This document shows positions 1 through 10,282 of a stretch of DNA of 64,000 nt, in pieces. This DNA comes from Kuschelorhynchus macadamiae (lineage: Eukaryota > Arthropoda > Insecta > Coleoptera > Curculionidae). The DNA is taken from the NCBI GenBank assembly GCA_030620095.1, contig JAUTXW010004703.1, forward strand, positions 772,501-836,500, in the 5' to 3' direction. The notes under the pieces were generated by a model that was not told the DNA's origin, did not search any database, and saw only the letters and a list, made by a program, of their open reading frames with translations. How positions within the stretch are numbered: position 1 is the stretch's first letter; each line of letters starts with the position of its first letter. The position numbers and the translations under genes were made by a program.

Positions 1-345
1 AACTTTGCGCGCAGAAACTCTTTACCACACTTTTTTATTCTCAGAATTATCGTCTTTAAACAGGACTTTTAGATATTTTAATATTTTCTGCATTAAATAA
101 TATTCAAAAAATAAAGATTAAATCGTGTTTTTTGTTACGCTTGTAGAGAATTTAGCCAAATTTACTCCATATTAGATTACCATAAGTTGATAACTAATTA
201 AACGACCTGTATCATTACTTGTCAGTGTCAAATAAGACAACAATAAGTTCTCCTTGTCGCCTTGCAATTTTGACGATTTCAGCCTTTTTGCTATGTCAAC
301 CATAATACAAACATTCAATCATTTGAAAAAGCTTCAAAAAAAGTA
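1..345. other. AT-rich sequence, no gene recognised
   Basis: No coding region, tRNA or repeat that I recognise. It lies directly upstream of a Penelope-like element fragment and may include more of that element in a form too decayed to read. Confidence 0.4.
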
Positions 346-346
346 A

Positions 347-529
347 TTCTGCTTAAAATTGATGTAACTGAGACTGTTTCAGCTTTTGCCAATCATTTGT
401 TGGAGTCAGGTGATGAATTTTCCATTTCTGACGTTTATGTTTTGCATGAATGTGCGAAGGGGAAAAAGCTTGACCTTCTAGAAAAAATGGAAATAACAAA
501 AGCTATAAAAAATGCCATTCTCACTTGCG
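347..529 (+). pseudogene. Penelope-like element, C-terminal end of the ORF (5' part, before the piggyBac insertion)
   Basis: The + strand reads a peptide containing ETVSAFANHLLESG, FSISDVYVLHE and KGKKLDLLEKMEI. The same peptide, base for base similar, is encoded on the minus strand at about 18955-19110. There it directly follows a GIY-YIG endonuclease motif and a reverse transcriptase region. This piece is therefore the C-terminal tail of a Penelope-like element (PLE) ORF. It is 5'-truncated: a stop lies just upstream of 358 and no GIY-YIG motif is visible here. It runs into a piggyBac at 533, and the element's 3' untranslated part resumes at 3003. Assignment to PLE follows from the better-preserved copy at 18480-20460. 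Confidence 0.75.
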
Positions 530-533
530 TTAA

Positions 534-2998
534 CCTTTAACTGGTGAGGTGAAAAATTCTGACACAACCGGTGACCCTGGGTCACATTGACCCGCTACAG
601 GTTTCTTATCGGTAGCGAACACAATTCTATTTTTTTTAAATTTTTTTATTGTTATATATTTAAGTACTAATCAAACATACATATTTCAGCTTATCTGTAA
701 TCAAACACATAAACACTAATTAGTGTTTTATAGTAAAACGTAAACAAAAGACAAACATTCTTATTATGTACTAAATTATAGAGAAAAAAAACATATTTCG
801 AAAAATACGTGGGTATTATGAAAAATAATACATCGTGTTTTAGTCTAAAAAATAGAAAAATATTTTGACTTAAATAATAATAAGAACTACAACCTATCTC
901 TAGATGCATTTTTTTACAAGTTCGCTTTGCAGTTTTGGCACATTTGTACCATACAACTGGCACAAACTGGTTTATGGCAAGACCCACAATTTGTACTTGT
1001 TTTTTTATCCTTTTTAGAAGGACAAAAAGCACAACGTTTCCTTTTACTGGCACTTACTCGCTCCTTTGGGCCTTCTTGTTCACCAGGACTAGGAATGGGC
1101 TTTTGCAGAACTTTTGAAATAACTAATCGTAATTCCCGAGGCAAAAAATTATTTACCAATCTTTGGTTTAGACGCGCACTGCACAATCCTTTGGCAAGTT
1201 GCTTTACAAAGTCAAATCTAGAAACAGATGCATTCTTTGAAAATGATTGAAACACTATGTATGAATTGACAGAAGCTATGTCCAGTACGGCATAAAAAAT
1301 TGCCATTGGCCAACGCCTAGTTCGTCGACTGGTATTATAATTAGCTCATTTTTTGTCTAATTCATCTACCCCACCTTTGGTACAATTATAAAAATCAATA
1401 ATTTCTGGTTTCCCTGTTTCTTTGGAGGTTGATTCTGAATGATGCATACTAGATACCAATAACACTGCTCTGTTCTTCTTTGGTACGAAGGACACAAGAG
1501 AGATTTCTTTTGTAAATCCATAAACAGCCCCAGCTTCCCTTGATTTATTAGGCAAAAATGACGGGGGTATTTCTCTCTTGTTTTTCCTTATAGTTCCAAC
1601 GTATGTCAAACCTCTTTTTCGAAGCTCTTGGACAAGCTCTATGGAAGTAAACCAATTATCCGCCGTGATATTCCTATTTGTATTCTCTATTGGTTTGCAC
1701 AATCGCAAAACCGATTGAGCTGGAATAGAAAATCGACGAAGTTCTTCTACAGACAACGTTTTTCCATCACTTCCTTTTCCAGTGTAAACGTAACCATTGC
1801 AAAAATAATTTGTTCGTGCATCTGTCAAGGCCTGTATCTTTAAACCGTATTTTCGAGGTTTACTTTTCATATACATTCTAAATTTACAGTGCCCACGGAA
1901 TCCAACCAACATCTCGTCAATGCATACGTACTCACCAACAGTATAGTTTTTTTGACAATTCTCGGTAAATTGATTGAAAATTGATGATATCGGAGCTAAA
2001 GGATCTTCTTGCTTTCTCTCATTTCTAGTAGTCACATCATCGAACCTCAAAACTGTAAGAATAACCAATATTCTTTTTAGTGACATTGTGGCTCTAAAAT
2101 TATCCCTTCCATATCCATCAGTTGTAAAAAGGGAACTTAGGTCTTCGTGATTTGATTTAAAAATTGAGGACGCGTACAAGAGTCCAAAGAAGGCTTCTAA
2201 TTCGGTAATAATCAAGTCCTGAAGTTCAGGTCTAGTTTGGTCCCCATAACGAGACCTAACGGTAGATAACTTATTGGTATGAGTTAATATCTCCTGCAAC
2301 ATCTCTTCAGTTATAAATAGCTTCCATATTTCATGCGGTAACATATTTTGGCATTTTACTCGTAAGTCTCCTTTTAAACCGGGAGATATTATATTATGAT
2401 GAGGTGTACGCCTAACAACTGGTGCATCTTTGGCCCATTTAAAACGGTTCTTTCCGTAGTAGGCTCTAGTACAGGGCATGAGTACCTAAAGAGATAAAAA
2501 AAAATGAATACATTTGCTTTTTTTTTGCAGCAAAAGAAATCACCTACCTGAATCTTCGTTTTCACTTTCCTCGTTTTCATTTTCCTGTTCCCCCGTGATG
2601 GAATCGGATTCAGATATCTCAATTTCAGAGTCTGTATTGTGATCACTTTCGACCAAATCGTTTTCGGCATCACTAAAATCACTCTCTATTTCTTGATTCC
2701 AAGTTTCTAAAGTCTTCTCAAAATCTGGATCACCAAATTTGACTGTTTTACGACTAGAAGCCATTTCTGGAATATTCAACGTAACTGGTGACCCTGGGTC
2801 AGAATGACCCGAACGCTAATTTATCGTAAGTTATAAAACACACAAAACGCGCACTCTGCTGACTATACCGTCTAACGGTCGAAGGTGTACTGGCACTAAT
2901 ATACGTAGGGTATTAGAATTCTAATACGTGCGGCTGCGGTGGGAGGGGTGGAAATAAATATTGGCGGGTCATTCTGACCCAGGGTCACCAGTTAAAGG
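534..2998 (-). mobile_element. piggyBac element 1, with TTAA target duplication
   Basis: Inverted ends CCTTTAACTGGTG at 534 and its complement at 2986-2998 are flanked by TTAA at 530-533 and 2999-3002, the hallmark target duplication of piggyBac. A second inverted block, GGTGACCCTGGGTCA, lies just inside; at the left end it is displaced by about 28 bases. The interior encodes a piggyBac transposase on the minus strand. Flanking bases joined across one TTAA reproduce the uninterrupted sequence of the related PLE at 18930-18960, so the insertion boundaries are directly confirmed by an empty site in the same window. Length is about 2.47 kb, normal for piggyBac. Confidence 0.93.
914..2764 (-). 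pseudogene. piggyBac transposase, nearly intact (one in-frame stop, one possible short intron)
   Basis: DDD transposase that cuts and pastes at TTAA. Reading from 2764, an acidic N-terminal segment (MASSRKTVKFGDPDFEK, then Ser/Asp/Glu-rich) is followed after about 2548 by the catalytic core from 2479. The catalytic aspartates sit in VCIDEMLVGFRG, ITADNWFTS and GGVDELD, so all three are present. A TGA at about 1346-1348 breaks the frame just after the third Asp. The frame then continues through RRWPMAIFYAVLDIASVNSY into a C-terminal cysteine-rich zinc-binding domain (CAFCPSKK, CGSCHKPVCASC, CQNC). Between N-terminus and core, CAG|GTAGGTG at 2547 and a pyrimidine-rich TTTAG|G at 2486 could bound a 62-base intron, but splicing there leaves the frame off by one. 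At least one indel is therefore present, or the intron is not real. Inactive as read, recently so. Confidence 0.9.
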
Positions 2999-3120
2999 TT
3001 AACGATGTTTTTAATTTTGAACCAACCCTAATATTTAACAATTTAATGTAATAATAATTGTAGGCAACCTTCATTTCATTCATTAATTCATAGAGTGAGA
3101 GGTTTTGGTTGTTTTCGTCG

Positions 3121-3196
3121 ATTAGTCTAGTGGTCTGTGGGTGGTTACTTCGGTGTCTCACTCGAGCGGTCTAGGTTTGATCCCGCCTAGAGACAT
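3121..3196 (+). repeat. tRNA-like block inside a PLE (A and B boxes)
   Basis: TAGTCTAGTGG at 3123-3133 fits a Pol III A box and GGTTTGATCCC at 3174-3184 fits a B box, 40 bases apart, as in tRNA genes and tRNA-derived SINE heads. The copy at 18750-18820 has the better B box GGTTCGATCCC. I see no acceptor stem or full cloverleaf, so this is a tRNA-derived or tRNA-mimicking segment and not a working tRNA gene. Confidence 0.6.
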
Positions 3197-3373
3197 GAAT
3201 CTTTTTTACTATTTTATTTTGTTTATTCACGTGAGACTTAACCTCATTTTAATGTCAATCAAATATGTATAAGTAGTTGTTTGTTTTGTTGTGCTTTAGT
3301 GTGTTTTATTCTATTTGTAAGTTATTGTTTTAGGGTTTGTGAGTGTGATTATTTACTAAGGTTCTCTCTGTTG

Positions 3374-3430
3374 TTTGTAGGTCTGATGATGCTCGAAAGG
3401 GCGAAACACGTGTCATGTTTGTTATAAATT
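3374..3430 (+). ncRNA. Type I hammerhead ribozyme of PLE A (core intact)
   Basis: The core CTGATGA (3383-3389) is followed by stem II GCTC/GGGC closed by a GAAA loop, then the second core box GAAA at 3403-3406. Stem III is the self-complementary ACACGTGT, with no loop, and the scissile triplet GTC ends at 3414. A palindromic stem III is typical of the minimal hammerheads of Penelope-like elements, which are thought to work as dimers. Stem I pairing is weak (A-U, U-G, then a mismatch). Self-cleavage is inferred from the conserved core only. Confidence 0.75.
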
Positions 3431-3481
3431 GTAAAATTATAATTTAATGAGACCGAGACTTGGAGCCTTTTTCTATGTTTG

Positions 3482-4060
3482 TTATAAAAAACAAAATGTT
3501 TGCCTCAAACCAAAGAAAGCAAATATTTTAACAGAAGAAAACATATCAGATTTCATGAATAAGGCGTCAGATGATATATATTTTTTGTTGAAAGTTGCGA
3601 CTATTTTTGGGCTTGCAGGCGCCTGCAGAAGAGAGGAATTAGCAAAACTGGCAACAGTTGACATTGAAGACAAGGGTAATTTAGTTGTGGTCAAAATTCA
3701 TGATTCAAAAAATTACACTTCTCGCTCTTTTGTTATATCCAACAAAATTAACAATGGAAAGTATCTACTATTTTATGGAAAATATACGGCCTTGCGACCA
3801 CCATCAACAACGCATCAACGTTTTTTTATAAATTTTAAAAGGGGGAAGTGCACAACACTGTGTTTCAGGATTAACAGTTTCGGGAAGATGCCCTCAGAAA
3901 TTGCGGCATTTCTAAAATTGCCCAACCCTGAACTCTACACGGGCCATAGTTTTCCTGAAAAGGACTTACCGATGTAGAGCCTTTAGGAGGCTGGAAGTCA
4001 TCAACAGTAGCGGAGATATATATTAACGACTCAACTACTTACAAAAAAAAATTAGTTTTG
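3482..4060 (+). pseudogene. Crypton-like tyrosine recombinase, C-terminal catalytic remnant
   Basis: The reading frame 3482-3977 matches the recombinase at 32334-33248 in layout: KKANILTEENISDFM, then FGLAGACRREELAKL, which holds the first catalytic Arg, then PSEIAAFLKLPNPELYTGHSF. The second box should read GHSFRRTSA; here it has become GHSFPEKDLPM followed by a stop, through a frameshift. The frame shift restores GGWKSSTVAEIYIND (about 3990-4025), with the W and catalytic Y. The N-terminal DNA-binding part is missing. The first residues of the longest ORF here come from the PLE tail. Sequence identity to the other two copies in the window is modest, so this is a different subfamily. Dead copy. 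Confidence 0.8.
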
Positions 4061-4121
4061 AAATCGGCTGCAATCATAATTTCGTGCATTTCCGTACGTA
4101 TTTAATGATGGCTGCCTTATT

Positions 4122-4318
4122 CTTATAAGACTCGAAATTTTATTGTACACATACACAAAAACATGGACTATTTTGTTTTTACTAAAATTTGTTGATCTAT
4201 GCATTGAGAATCCGTATTTACCCTATTTTAATATAAGACTCAGAATTTTGTTACACACATACATACACAAAACAATGGACTATTTTATTTCTATATAATA
4301 TTTGTTCATCTATGCATG
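4122..4318 (+). repeat. Two-unit tandem duplication, period about 111 bases
   Basis: The unit starting ATAAGACTC(A/G)AATTTT, with ACACATACACAAAA and a GGACTATTTT block and ending near TCTATGCAT, occurs at about 4122-4208 and again at 4233-4318. Units differ by scattered substitutions and small indels. Confidence 0.7.
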
Positions 4319-4319
4319 G

Positions 4320-4700
4320 GCAAATCCGATGACGTATTATTTTACTAAACACGTTATCGCAGTTTCGGTGTCGAGGTTACGACAGGCAGTGTTGGGTTTG
4401 CATAAATGTGATCCCAATAGTATTTTCAATACTAAAAGATTTTTGCAACCATATTTTAAGTGGCAGTTCAAAAAAATCATCCATTTGAAATATCAAGTTT
4501 GTCAATTTGCGAGAAAACCATTAAAGTTTCATTTCATTAGTTAAGGCCGGATAACGAACCATCTTCATCAGTTTTCCCAAGAAACCAGTTGCACTCGGCT
4601 TTAAATTTTCAGCATGCCACAAACTGCACTTTCAATACTAATACTGTTAATAATAATAAGTAAAAAGTTTGTTAATTTGTAACACTCCTAGAAAAAATAT
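4320..4700. other. No gene recognised
   Basis: AT-rich sequence with short ORFs only. None matches a family I know. Confidence 0.4.
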
Positions 4701-4704
4701 TGTT

Positions 4705-4820
4705 CCTAACACTTGCGCAAAGTGTATTTCCCGCACTTAAAGCTTATCCGAACTCCACTTCGAGTCGTTCGTCTAACTGCTTTTGCGAGCGGGAAAGTAT
4801 CACTTTGCGCACTTGTTAGG
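4705..4820. mobile_element. Small MITE-like element with 30-base inverted repeats
   Basis: The left arm starts CCTAACACTTGCGCAAAGTG at 4705 and the right arm ends with its near-complement at 4820 (CACTTTGCGCACTTGTTAGG). Both arms continue inward to a CCCGC/GCGGG pair. It is 116 bases in all with no coding capacity. I could not settle a target duplication from the flanks, so the superfamily is open. Confidence 0.65.
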
Positions 4821-4824
4821 AAAA

Positions 4825-6655
4825 TAACTATTATCAGATAGCCCTGAAGAATGGTTTCCCTTTGCACATTATTAATAATGTTTTTAACAAGAAACAAAGA
4901 AAGAAGAAATCCATATATATCGGTACCTCGGTCACTTAAATCCGTTAAGAGAAATTGTTTCGTCTCCTTCAAATCATCAGGTAATTTATCCTCTCTCTTT
5001 TCTCATTTAAAATCAGCTGTATAAAAGTAGTGTTTACAAATTAGCTTGTGATTCTTGTAAAAGCTGTCCAAATCTGAATTGCAGATTATATCGAAGTATA
5101 GATAAAACTTTACTAGAAACATCGACTCTCTATATCTCGTAATATTGAGGATTGATGAGAGGAATCGGAATATTAAAAGAAATATTTAACAAATAAACTC
5201 GCAACAAGTCTTGTCGTCGGGGAAGAATTTAAAGCGAGGGATTTTGGGATCTGTAGACAGTTGTCGTTCCTTTCTAGGTTTCGCAGATTGCAATAAAAGT
5301 TGCAATCCGCAAGTTGTGATATCATTAATATTAAATAAAGAAACATTTAATTTATTTTTTCATTTTAAATATTGTGGTTTATTAGCGATTTGGGTGTGTT
5401 TTTACTTATTATCCGAAAATATATCTGTGGAACACTAGGAACTTTTCAGTTAAAGTGTTTCGGGGATTCTATCTAACATCACTGCGTCAACGTGACTGTA
5501 GTTGTTACGAAAATAGATATTTATTTTTTTTAAATGTGAATGTTCCTCTTTGCAAGGAGTTTTTTAAGTTTTGAACTTCTATTTTATATATATTTCTTTT
5601 TATTTGGACATTGACAATATGTGACTTGATTGATTACTTGTTTCTGACGGATTTTCCTGTAAGCAGTTTTTTTACTTGGATTTTAGGTTAGTTTTTAGTT
5701 CTAGTAAACAACTCAAATATCATTTTAACACTAAATAAATAATAAATAAACGCGTAGGCAGAAATTTATAAATAAATATATAGAAGCTGTAACGATTAAC
5801 TTATTCCATTTCCCCCAGTCAAAATGACCCTTCTTGAGAGCATTTATGATTTCATACTTGAGTAAAGAACTTTAAAAATCTTTATTACTCTTATAATGAA
5901 TATGTAATCGATATGTAAAGGAAGTGTAGACATGTTACGTACCGCAAAAACTATTTTTACAAATAAAATAGCAGATAACACGAACATATTAGGCAAATTT
6001 AAGACCAACACTAGTATCCTTTGGTCCCTTGAAAAATTATAAAATTGAAAGTTAAGTTACCAGATTTGATACAATAAAATATAATATTTAAAATAACAAC
6101 TACTCTAGTCTAACGTTTGTAAATAAATATATAAATAAGTAACGAGCTTAAACTATTTTTTGGCATTTGCCTACTATCTAATTAACATACAATAGAATAT
6201 TGCTATATAATAACTTTTAGAAAAGAAAACAAATAAACAGTTATTTTTGCTAAACATGAACCCTTGAAAAGTACGAATTTTTCACAAAATATACAACATT
6301 ACTATACAGCTGAACCAACATTTTTATTTAGGGTGTAGTTATCTCATTCCGCTCAAATTATTTTTCATTTCTTGGCGATATTATAATTAACCTTTAAATA
6401 TGCTCTCAACATAAGTAATGAGGCAGATATTATCGTAATCACATAGGACGCACAACATTTCAAACATATTTTAATTTCACTTAAACTTCAGAAAAATATA
6501 ATGCAACAGAAGTCCGGTCAAATGATATAAGAGTGTAGCCTTGAAATCAAGCAGTTTGCCGCAAAGAGCTTGATCGACAAGAATTCTGTACGAAATACTT
6601 CTGGAAAGCGAGGGGGAGCAGGCTAGACTAGGGGCGCCAGAATGAAATAATATTT
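4825..6655. other. Long AT-rich stretch without recognisable genes
   Basis: Short ORFs (for instance 5211-5438) show no motif or codon pattern that I can defend as real. No inverted repeat or tandem array stands out. Confidence 0.4.
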
Positions 6656-6661
6656 CTTGAA

Positions 6662-6785
6662 AACGCGAAGCAAAAAATAGTGACGACCTAAAAAAAATTG
6701 TCATGATATTCTGAAAGCTACCCCATTGATACGGCCGAGCAAAAACTAGTGACGACTAAAAAAAAACCCATTTTAAAAGCTAATC
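6662..6785 (+). repeat. Diverged two-unit tandem repeat
   Basis: CGAAGCAAAAAATAGTGACGACC and what follows, at about 6662-6723, recurs as CGAGCAAAAACTAGTGACGAC and what follows at 6733-6785. Each unit continues through a poly-A run and ends in AAAGCTAMYCC. It is probably part of a dispersed repeat that ends near the GGCTACGCCAC at 6847. Confidence 0.5.
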
Positions 6786-6859
6786 CTTAGATGGCGCCTA
6801 CCAGACGGCAGGATTTTTTTTAAATTTTTTTGTCACCGCCCCCCCTGGCTACGCCACAA

Positions 6860-7420
6860 ACAGTAAAATAGTTTAAAAACGCTAAAATATGTCTATTTTA
6901 TTTTAGTTTTGCATATTTTAGATTTGTTTTTCATTTACAGGGTAACTGAAAAATCTGGATAAATATTAGGAAATTTGATTTATTTATATGTATACAATTA
7001 TTTTAAACTTGCCTTTCACATGTCAATTTTGTTTTTCTTTTAACGTTTTGGATTATACAAAAAAAATATCAAAAATACTTTTAAGTTAATTTATTTCACA
7101 AACTCTATAGGGCTTTTTAAATTATTTTTTTATTTATTTTGACGTTTGTACAGTTGGCGACAGATAAATCCATACGGCTGAATTGTTTTATTGTAAATTG
7201 TAATTCATCTTTATTTACCTGAGTTTCCTTTCGCATTTGACAGTTATAACAGCACATGATTTTTGATGTCATTCTTGCTTTGTCAAGGGTTAGATAATAG
7301 CACAAAATATGCCACGTTAAAGTATTGCTACAAAAACTTCCATAATTACACTAATAGAATAAGGCTGGTGTCAAATTATTCTGATATGGCTAAAATCCCT
7401 GTTCAGGGAATTATATGAAT
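6860..7420. other. No gene recognised
   Basis: AT-rich sequence between a degenerate repeat and a Tc1-like transposase fragment. Nothing supportable was seen. Confidence 0.35.
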
Positions 7421-7424
7421 CGTA

Positions 7425-7750
7425 AAAAAGAGACGTGAGGAACATACCTTGGAAAGATCGGCGAAAGACAAAATTCATTCGAAAAGGCTGTATCGACGTG
7501 TATATATAATACAATGTTCCAACAGAAGAAATAGAGCAGCTGTTCCAAAAGCTTTCTTAAAGCCCAGTGATAAAGAATAAAAAGGTCGGGTTTGCTTTAG
7601 AATATTTGCTGCAAAATGCAGATTTTTGGGAAAGGTGATTCTTTTTGACGAAAAACTATTTCAGTCTACTTGTAATTCATTGGCAAATTCACGTCTACCG
7701 ACCTCCAAATTTTCGGTACGATCCAAATTACACTCAAAACAAGTAAATTA
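7425..7750 (+). pseudogene. Tc1/mariner-superfamily transposase fragment (first catalytic Asp region)
   Basis: Frames in the + strand give AVPKAFLKPSDKE, then VGFALEYLLQNADFWER, then after a frameshift VILFDEKLFQST. The order of a Pro-rich linker, a RxxFAxxxL helix, FW, and VIF(S/F)DEKxF is that of Tc1-type transposases, where the D of DEK is the first of the DDE triad. The downstream catalytic parts are missing or unreadable before the piggyBac at 7812. Dead and short. Confidence 0.65.
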
Positions 7751-7811
7751 CCTGACATTCTTCAGTCAGAGTTTGGGTTTAGTTTTATTATTTCGGTATT
7801 AGTGAATTTAA

Positions 7812-10222
7812 CCCGCGATTAGTATCGCCGTTAGATTTGTTCTAACATTTTTACAATTAGAGATGTCCCATTCAATCTGTGAGCTGTGTATCTGCACGCG
7901 TCTAGCAATGCTTCTGGTAACGTTTATTCGTTCCCGCCCCATTACTAGTGTATCGCTTTTCTAATCTGCGCCGCCGCAGTAGGCCTTTGAATTACCGCGT
8001 GTCAAGGTCGGAGATTAAATCTAACACGATACCAAATGCGTAGTTCTAAATTGTGCATTATTTGAAATAGTTTTTTTGATAAATAATTGACTAAAACTGT
8101 ATTTGTATAAGTTATTTATTGGTATATTGTTGCGATGACATACGAAAGTGATCAACAACATCTGCAAAGCCTCTGGGATCAACTTTGGAAAGAAGAAGCA
8201 GAAAAACAGGAAGCAGGCGAAATCGACCAGCCGTGTACCTCAAATGAGCCAAAAAGCCTTTCAGAAGATGAAGATGCTCGATCTGAGCACAGCTTACATA
8301 ACACGGACACAGAACAGTCAAGTTCGGATGACGATGGACCCTCCGAGAGCTTAGGGCGTAGTGCGACAAACTATCCTTTGTATTCTGGAATAGATGGAAC
8401 TAAGTGGGTAGTACACAAAATCAGAGAAAATTTGAGTAAAACTTCTCGCCAGAATATAGTCACCTAACTGCCTGGTGTAAAAGGTAATGCTAAACAGGCT
8501 AGAACAATATTAGACTGTTGGAAACTTTTTTTTTCTGACAAAATAATTGAACATATTACAGATTGTACAAACAAACAACTTGATATAATGAGACTATCGT
8601 ATGTCAATAAGAAGCATTGTCTGTCCACTGATTATGTCGAAATTAATGCATTTTTAGGTCTTCTATATTTAGCAGGCATAAAAAGACCTCAACATCTTAA
8701 TACATCAGAACTGTGGAACACGGACGGAACGGCTCCAGAATATTTCGCAGCCACAATGTCACAGCATCGTTTTCATACTTTAGTGCAAGCTATTAGATTT
8801 GATCACAAAGACACGCGTGCGGAAAGAATTAAGACAGATAATCTTGCTTCTGTGCGATTCATACTGGATCTTTTTACTGAAAAATGTGTGCAACACTACA
8901 GTATCGGTGCATATGTAACGATAGATGAGATGCTTGGAGCATTCAGGGGACGATGTATGTTTCGACAGTATGTAGCTAATAGGCCTGCCAAATATGGCAT
9001 AAAAATTTACGCTGCTGTGGATGCCAGGGTGTTTTATACCCATAATATCGAAGTTTACGCCGGCAAACAGCCCCCGGGTCTTTATCAAGTAAGCAATTTG
9101 CCATTGGCCAGTGATTTACTTCACAACCACCGTCTAACTTTGGTAGGAACATTGCGCAAAAACAAACGGGAAATACCCCCAACTTTTTTAGATACGAAAA
9201 TACGACGTGAATGTAGCAGTATGTTTGCTTGGGGGATAGATTCTAATAAATCGATGCTAACTTCATATGTTCCTAAAAAGAATAAAAACGTGTTGATGCT
9301 CTCAACGTTCCATGCAGATAATGACATCGATCCAGCAAGTGGTGAACATATGAAACCTTCTGTTATCACTTTTTATAACCTTACTAAAGGAGCAGTTGAT
9401 GTGGACTGAATGAAAGCCGAATACTCTGTTACAAGAGTGAGCAACAGATGGCCGCTCACTATATTTTGCACCTTGCTGAATATTGCCGGAATTAATTCGC
9501 AGATCATTTTTGTTAGTGACACTAATTCAAAGATCTTACGAAGGCATTATCTAACAGAATTAGCTCAGCAGCTTTCAAAACCCCACATTTTACGTCGATC
9601 CAGCCTAACAAATTTGTCAATTCCTCTTCGTCAAAAAATAAAGAATGTCTTAGGAGATCAAGAACCTGTGCTTCCCCCAACTAAACAACAACAGATAGGC
9701 GAAAAACCACGATGTTCCTTTTGTCCGAAAAGAAAAAATAGATATACAAAATACCTATGTGAAGAATGTTCGAAACCGATCTGCAGTGAGCATACAGCCA
9801 AAACTGTTCGGACCTGTACAGTGTGCTTCAGCAGAGATGAAGATTCTTAAATTCTGTTGTTATAAATATCGTTTGTAGTTTTTATCCTGTATTGATGTTG
9901 ATTCTTTTCAAAAACTGTAAAAAATGTAATAAAGATTTTAAAATGTCATCTTGTTATATTATTTACATTCAAAAGATTTAATATTTTATTAAAATAAATA
10001 AAAATAATATTACTATAATAATAATAATAATAATTATAATAATAGATATTAACAATTGTAAAATATGGGGACAAACAACACTATAGTAAATAAAAATATA
10101 TAGTAATCCATATTTAAGAAAAAATGTAAATAGCATAGCGAAAATTGTTAAAAACATCTATGTTAGGCTAAATCTAACACGATACCAATGGCTTGGATTT
10201 AAGAGACGATACCAATCGCGAG
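7812..10222 (+). mobile_element. piggyBac element 2, with TTAA target duplication
   Basis: TTAA at 7808-7811 and 10223-10226 flank inverted ends that read CCCGCGATTAGTATCG at the left and CTCGCGATTGGTATCG on the complement at the right. A subterminal direct repeat (TAAATCTAACACGATACCAA) occurs near 8014 and near 10168. The interior encodes a piggyBac transposase on the plus strand, a family different from element 1 (different ends, about half-identical core motifs). Length is about 2.41 kb. Confidence 0.9.
8135..9850 (+). pseudogene. piggyBac transposase 2, broken by two stops and a deletion of the second catalytic Asp region
   Basis: The start ATG at 8135 opens an acidic N-terminus (SSSDDDGPSESLG), then KWVVHKIRENLSK. 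A stop at 8465-8467 interrupts it; the same frame is readable again as LPGVKGNAKQARTILDCW and continues to 9409. The first catalytic Asp is in VTIDEMLGAFRG. Between YAGKQPPGLYQVSN and LPLASDLLHNHRL, the block that should contain DNWFTS is absent, so the second catalytic Asp is gone. The third is in GAVDVD, followed by TGA at 9407-9409, then MKAEYSVTR in the same frame; CGA (Arg) to TGA is a plausible decay step. The C-terminal zinc-binding domain is kept (CSFCPKRK, CEECSKPICSEH, CTVC). Cannot be catalytically active. Confidence 0.92.
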
Positions 10223-10282
10223 TTAACATATGTCTTTGAAAGAACCTAATATAGAACAAATTCTTCAGTTACGTAAAAAACC

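Larger units (their letters stand above)
3003..3480 (+). mobile_element. Penelope-like element A, 3' non-coding repeat (pLTR-like)
   Basis: This stretch is closely similar to the reverse complement of 18480-18955 and, over its last part, to 20461-20610. It continues the PLE ORF tail at 347-529 once the piggyBac is removed. In order it holds a tRNA-like block (3121-3196), AT-rich DNA and a hammerhead ribozyme (about 3374-3430), and ends with GAGACCGAGACTTGGAGCC and TTCTATGTTTGTTATAAAA. PLEs are known to carry hammerhead motifs in their terminal repeats. The end of the element abuts a tyrosine-recombinase remnant at 3482. Confidence 0.8.

Noticed and set aside
2389..2682. ORF overlapping the N-terminal part of piggyBac 1 on the same strand
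   Set aside because: It is an alternative frame of the piggyBac gene, with no match to the transposase order.
3121..3196. A functional tRNA gene
   Set aside because: A and B boxes are present, but I see no acceptor stem, and the block recurs inside PLE repeats.
8780..9369. Minus-strand ORFs inside piggyBac 2
   Set aside because: Shadows of the plus-strand transposase; no independent motifs.
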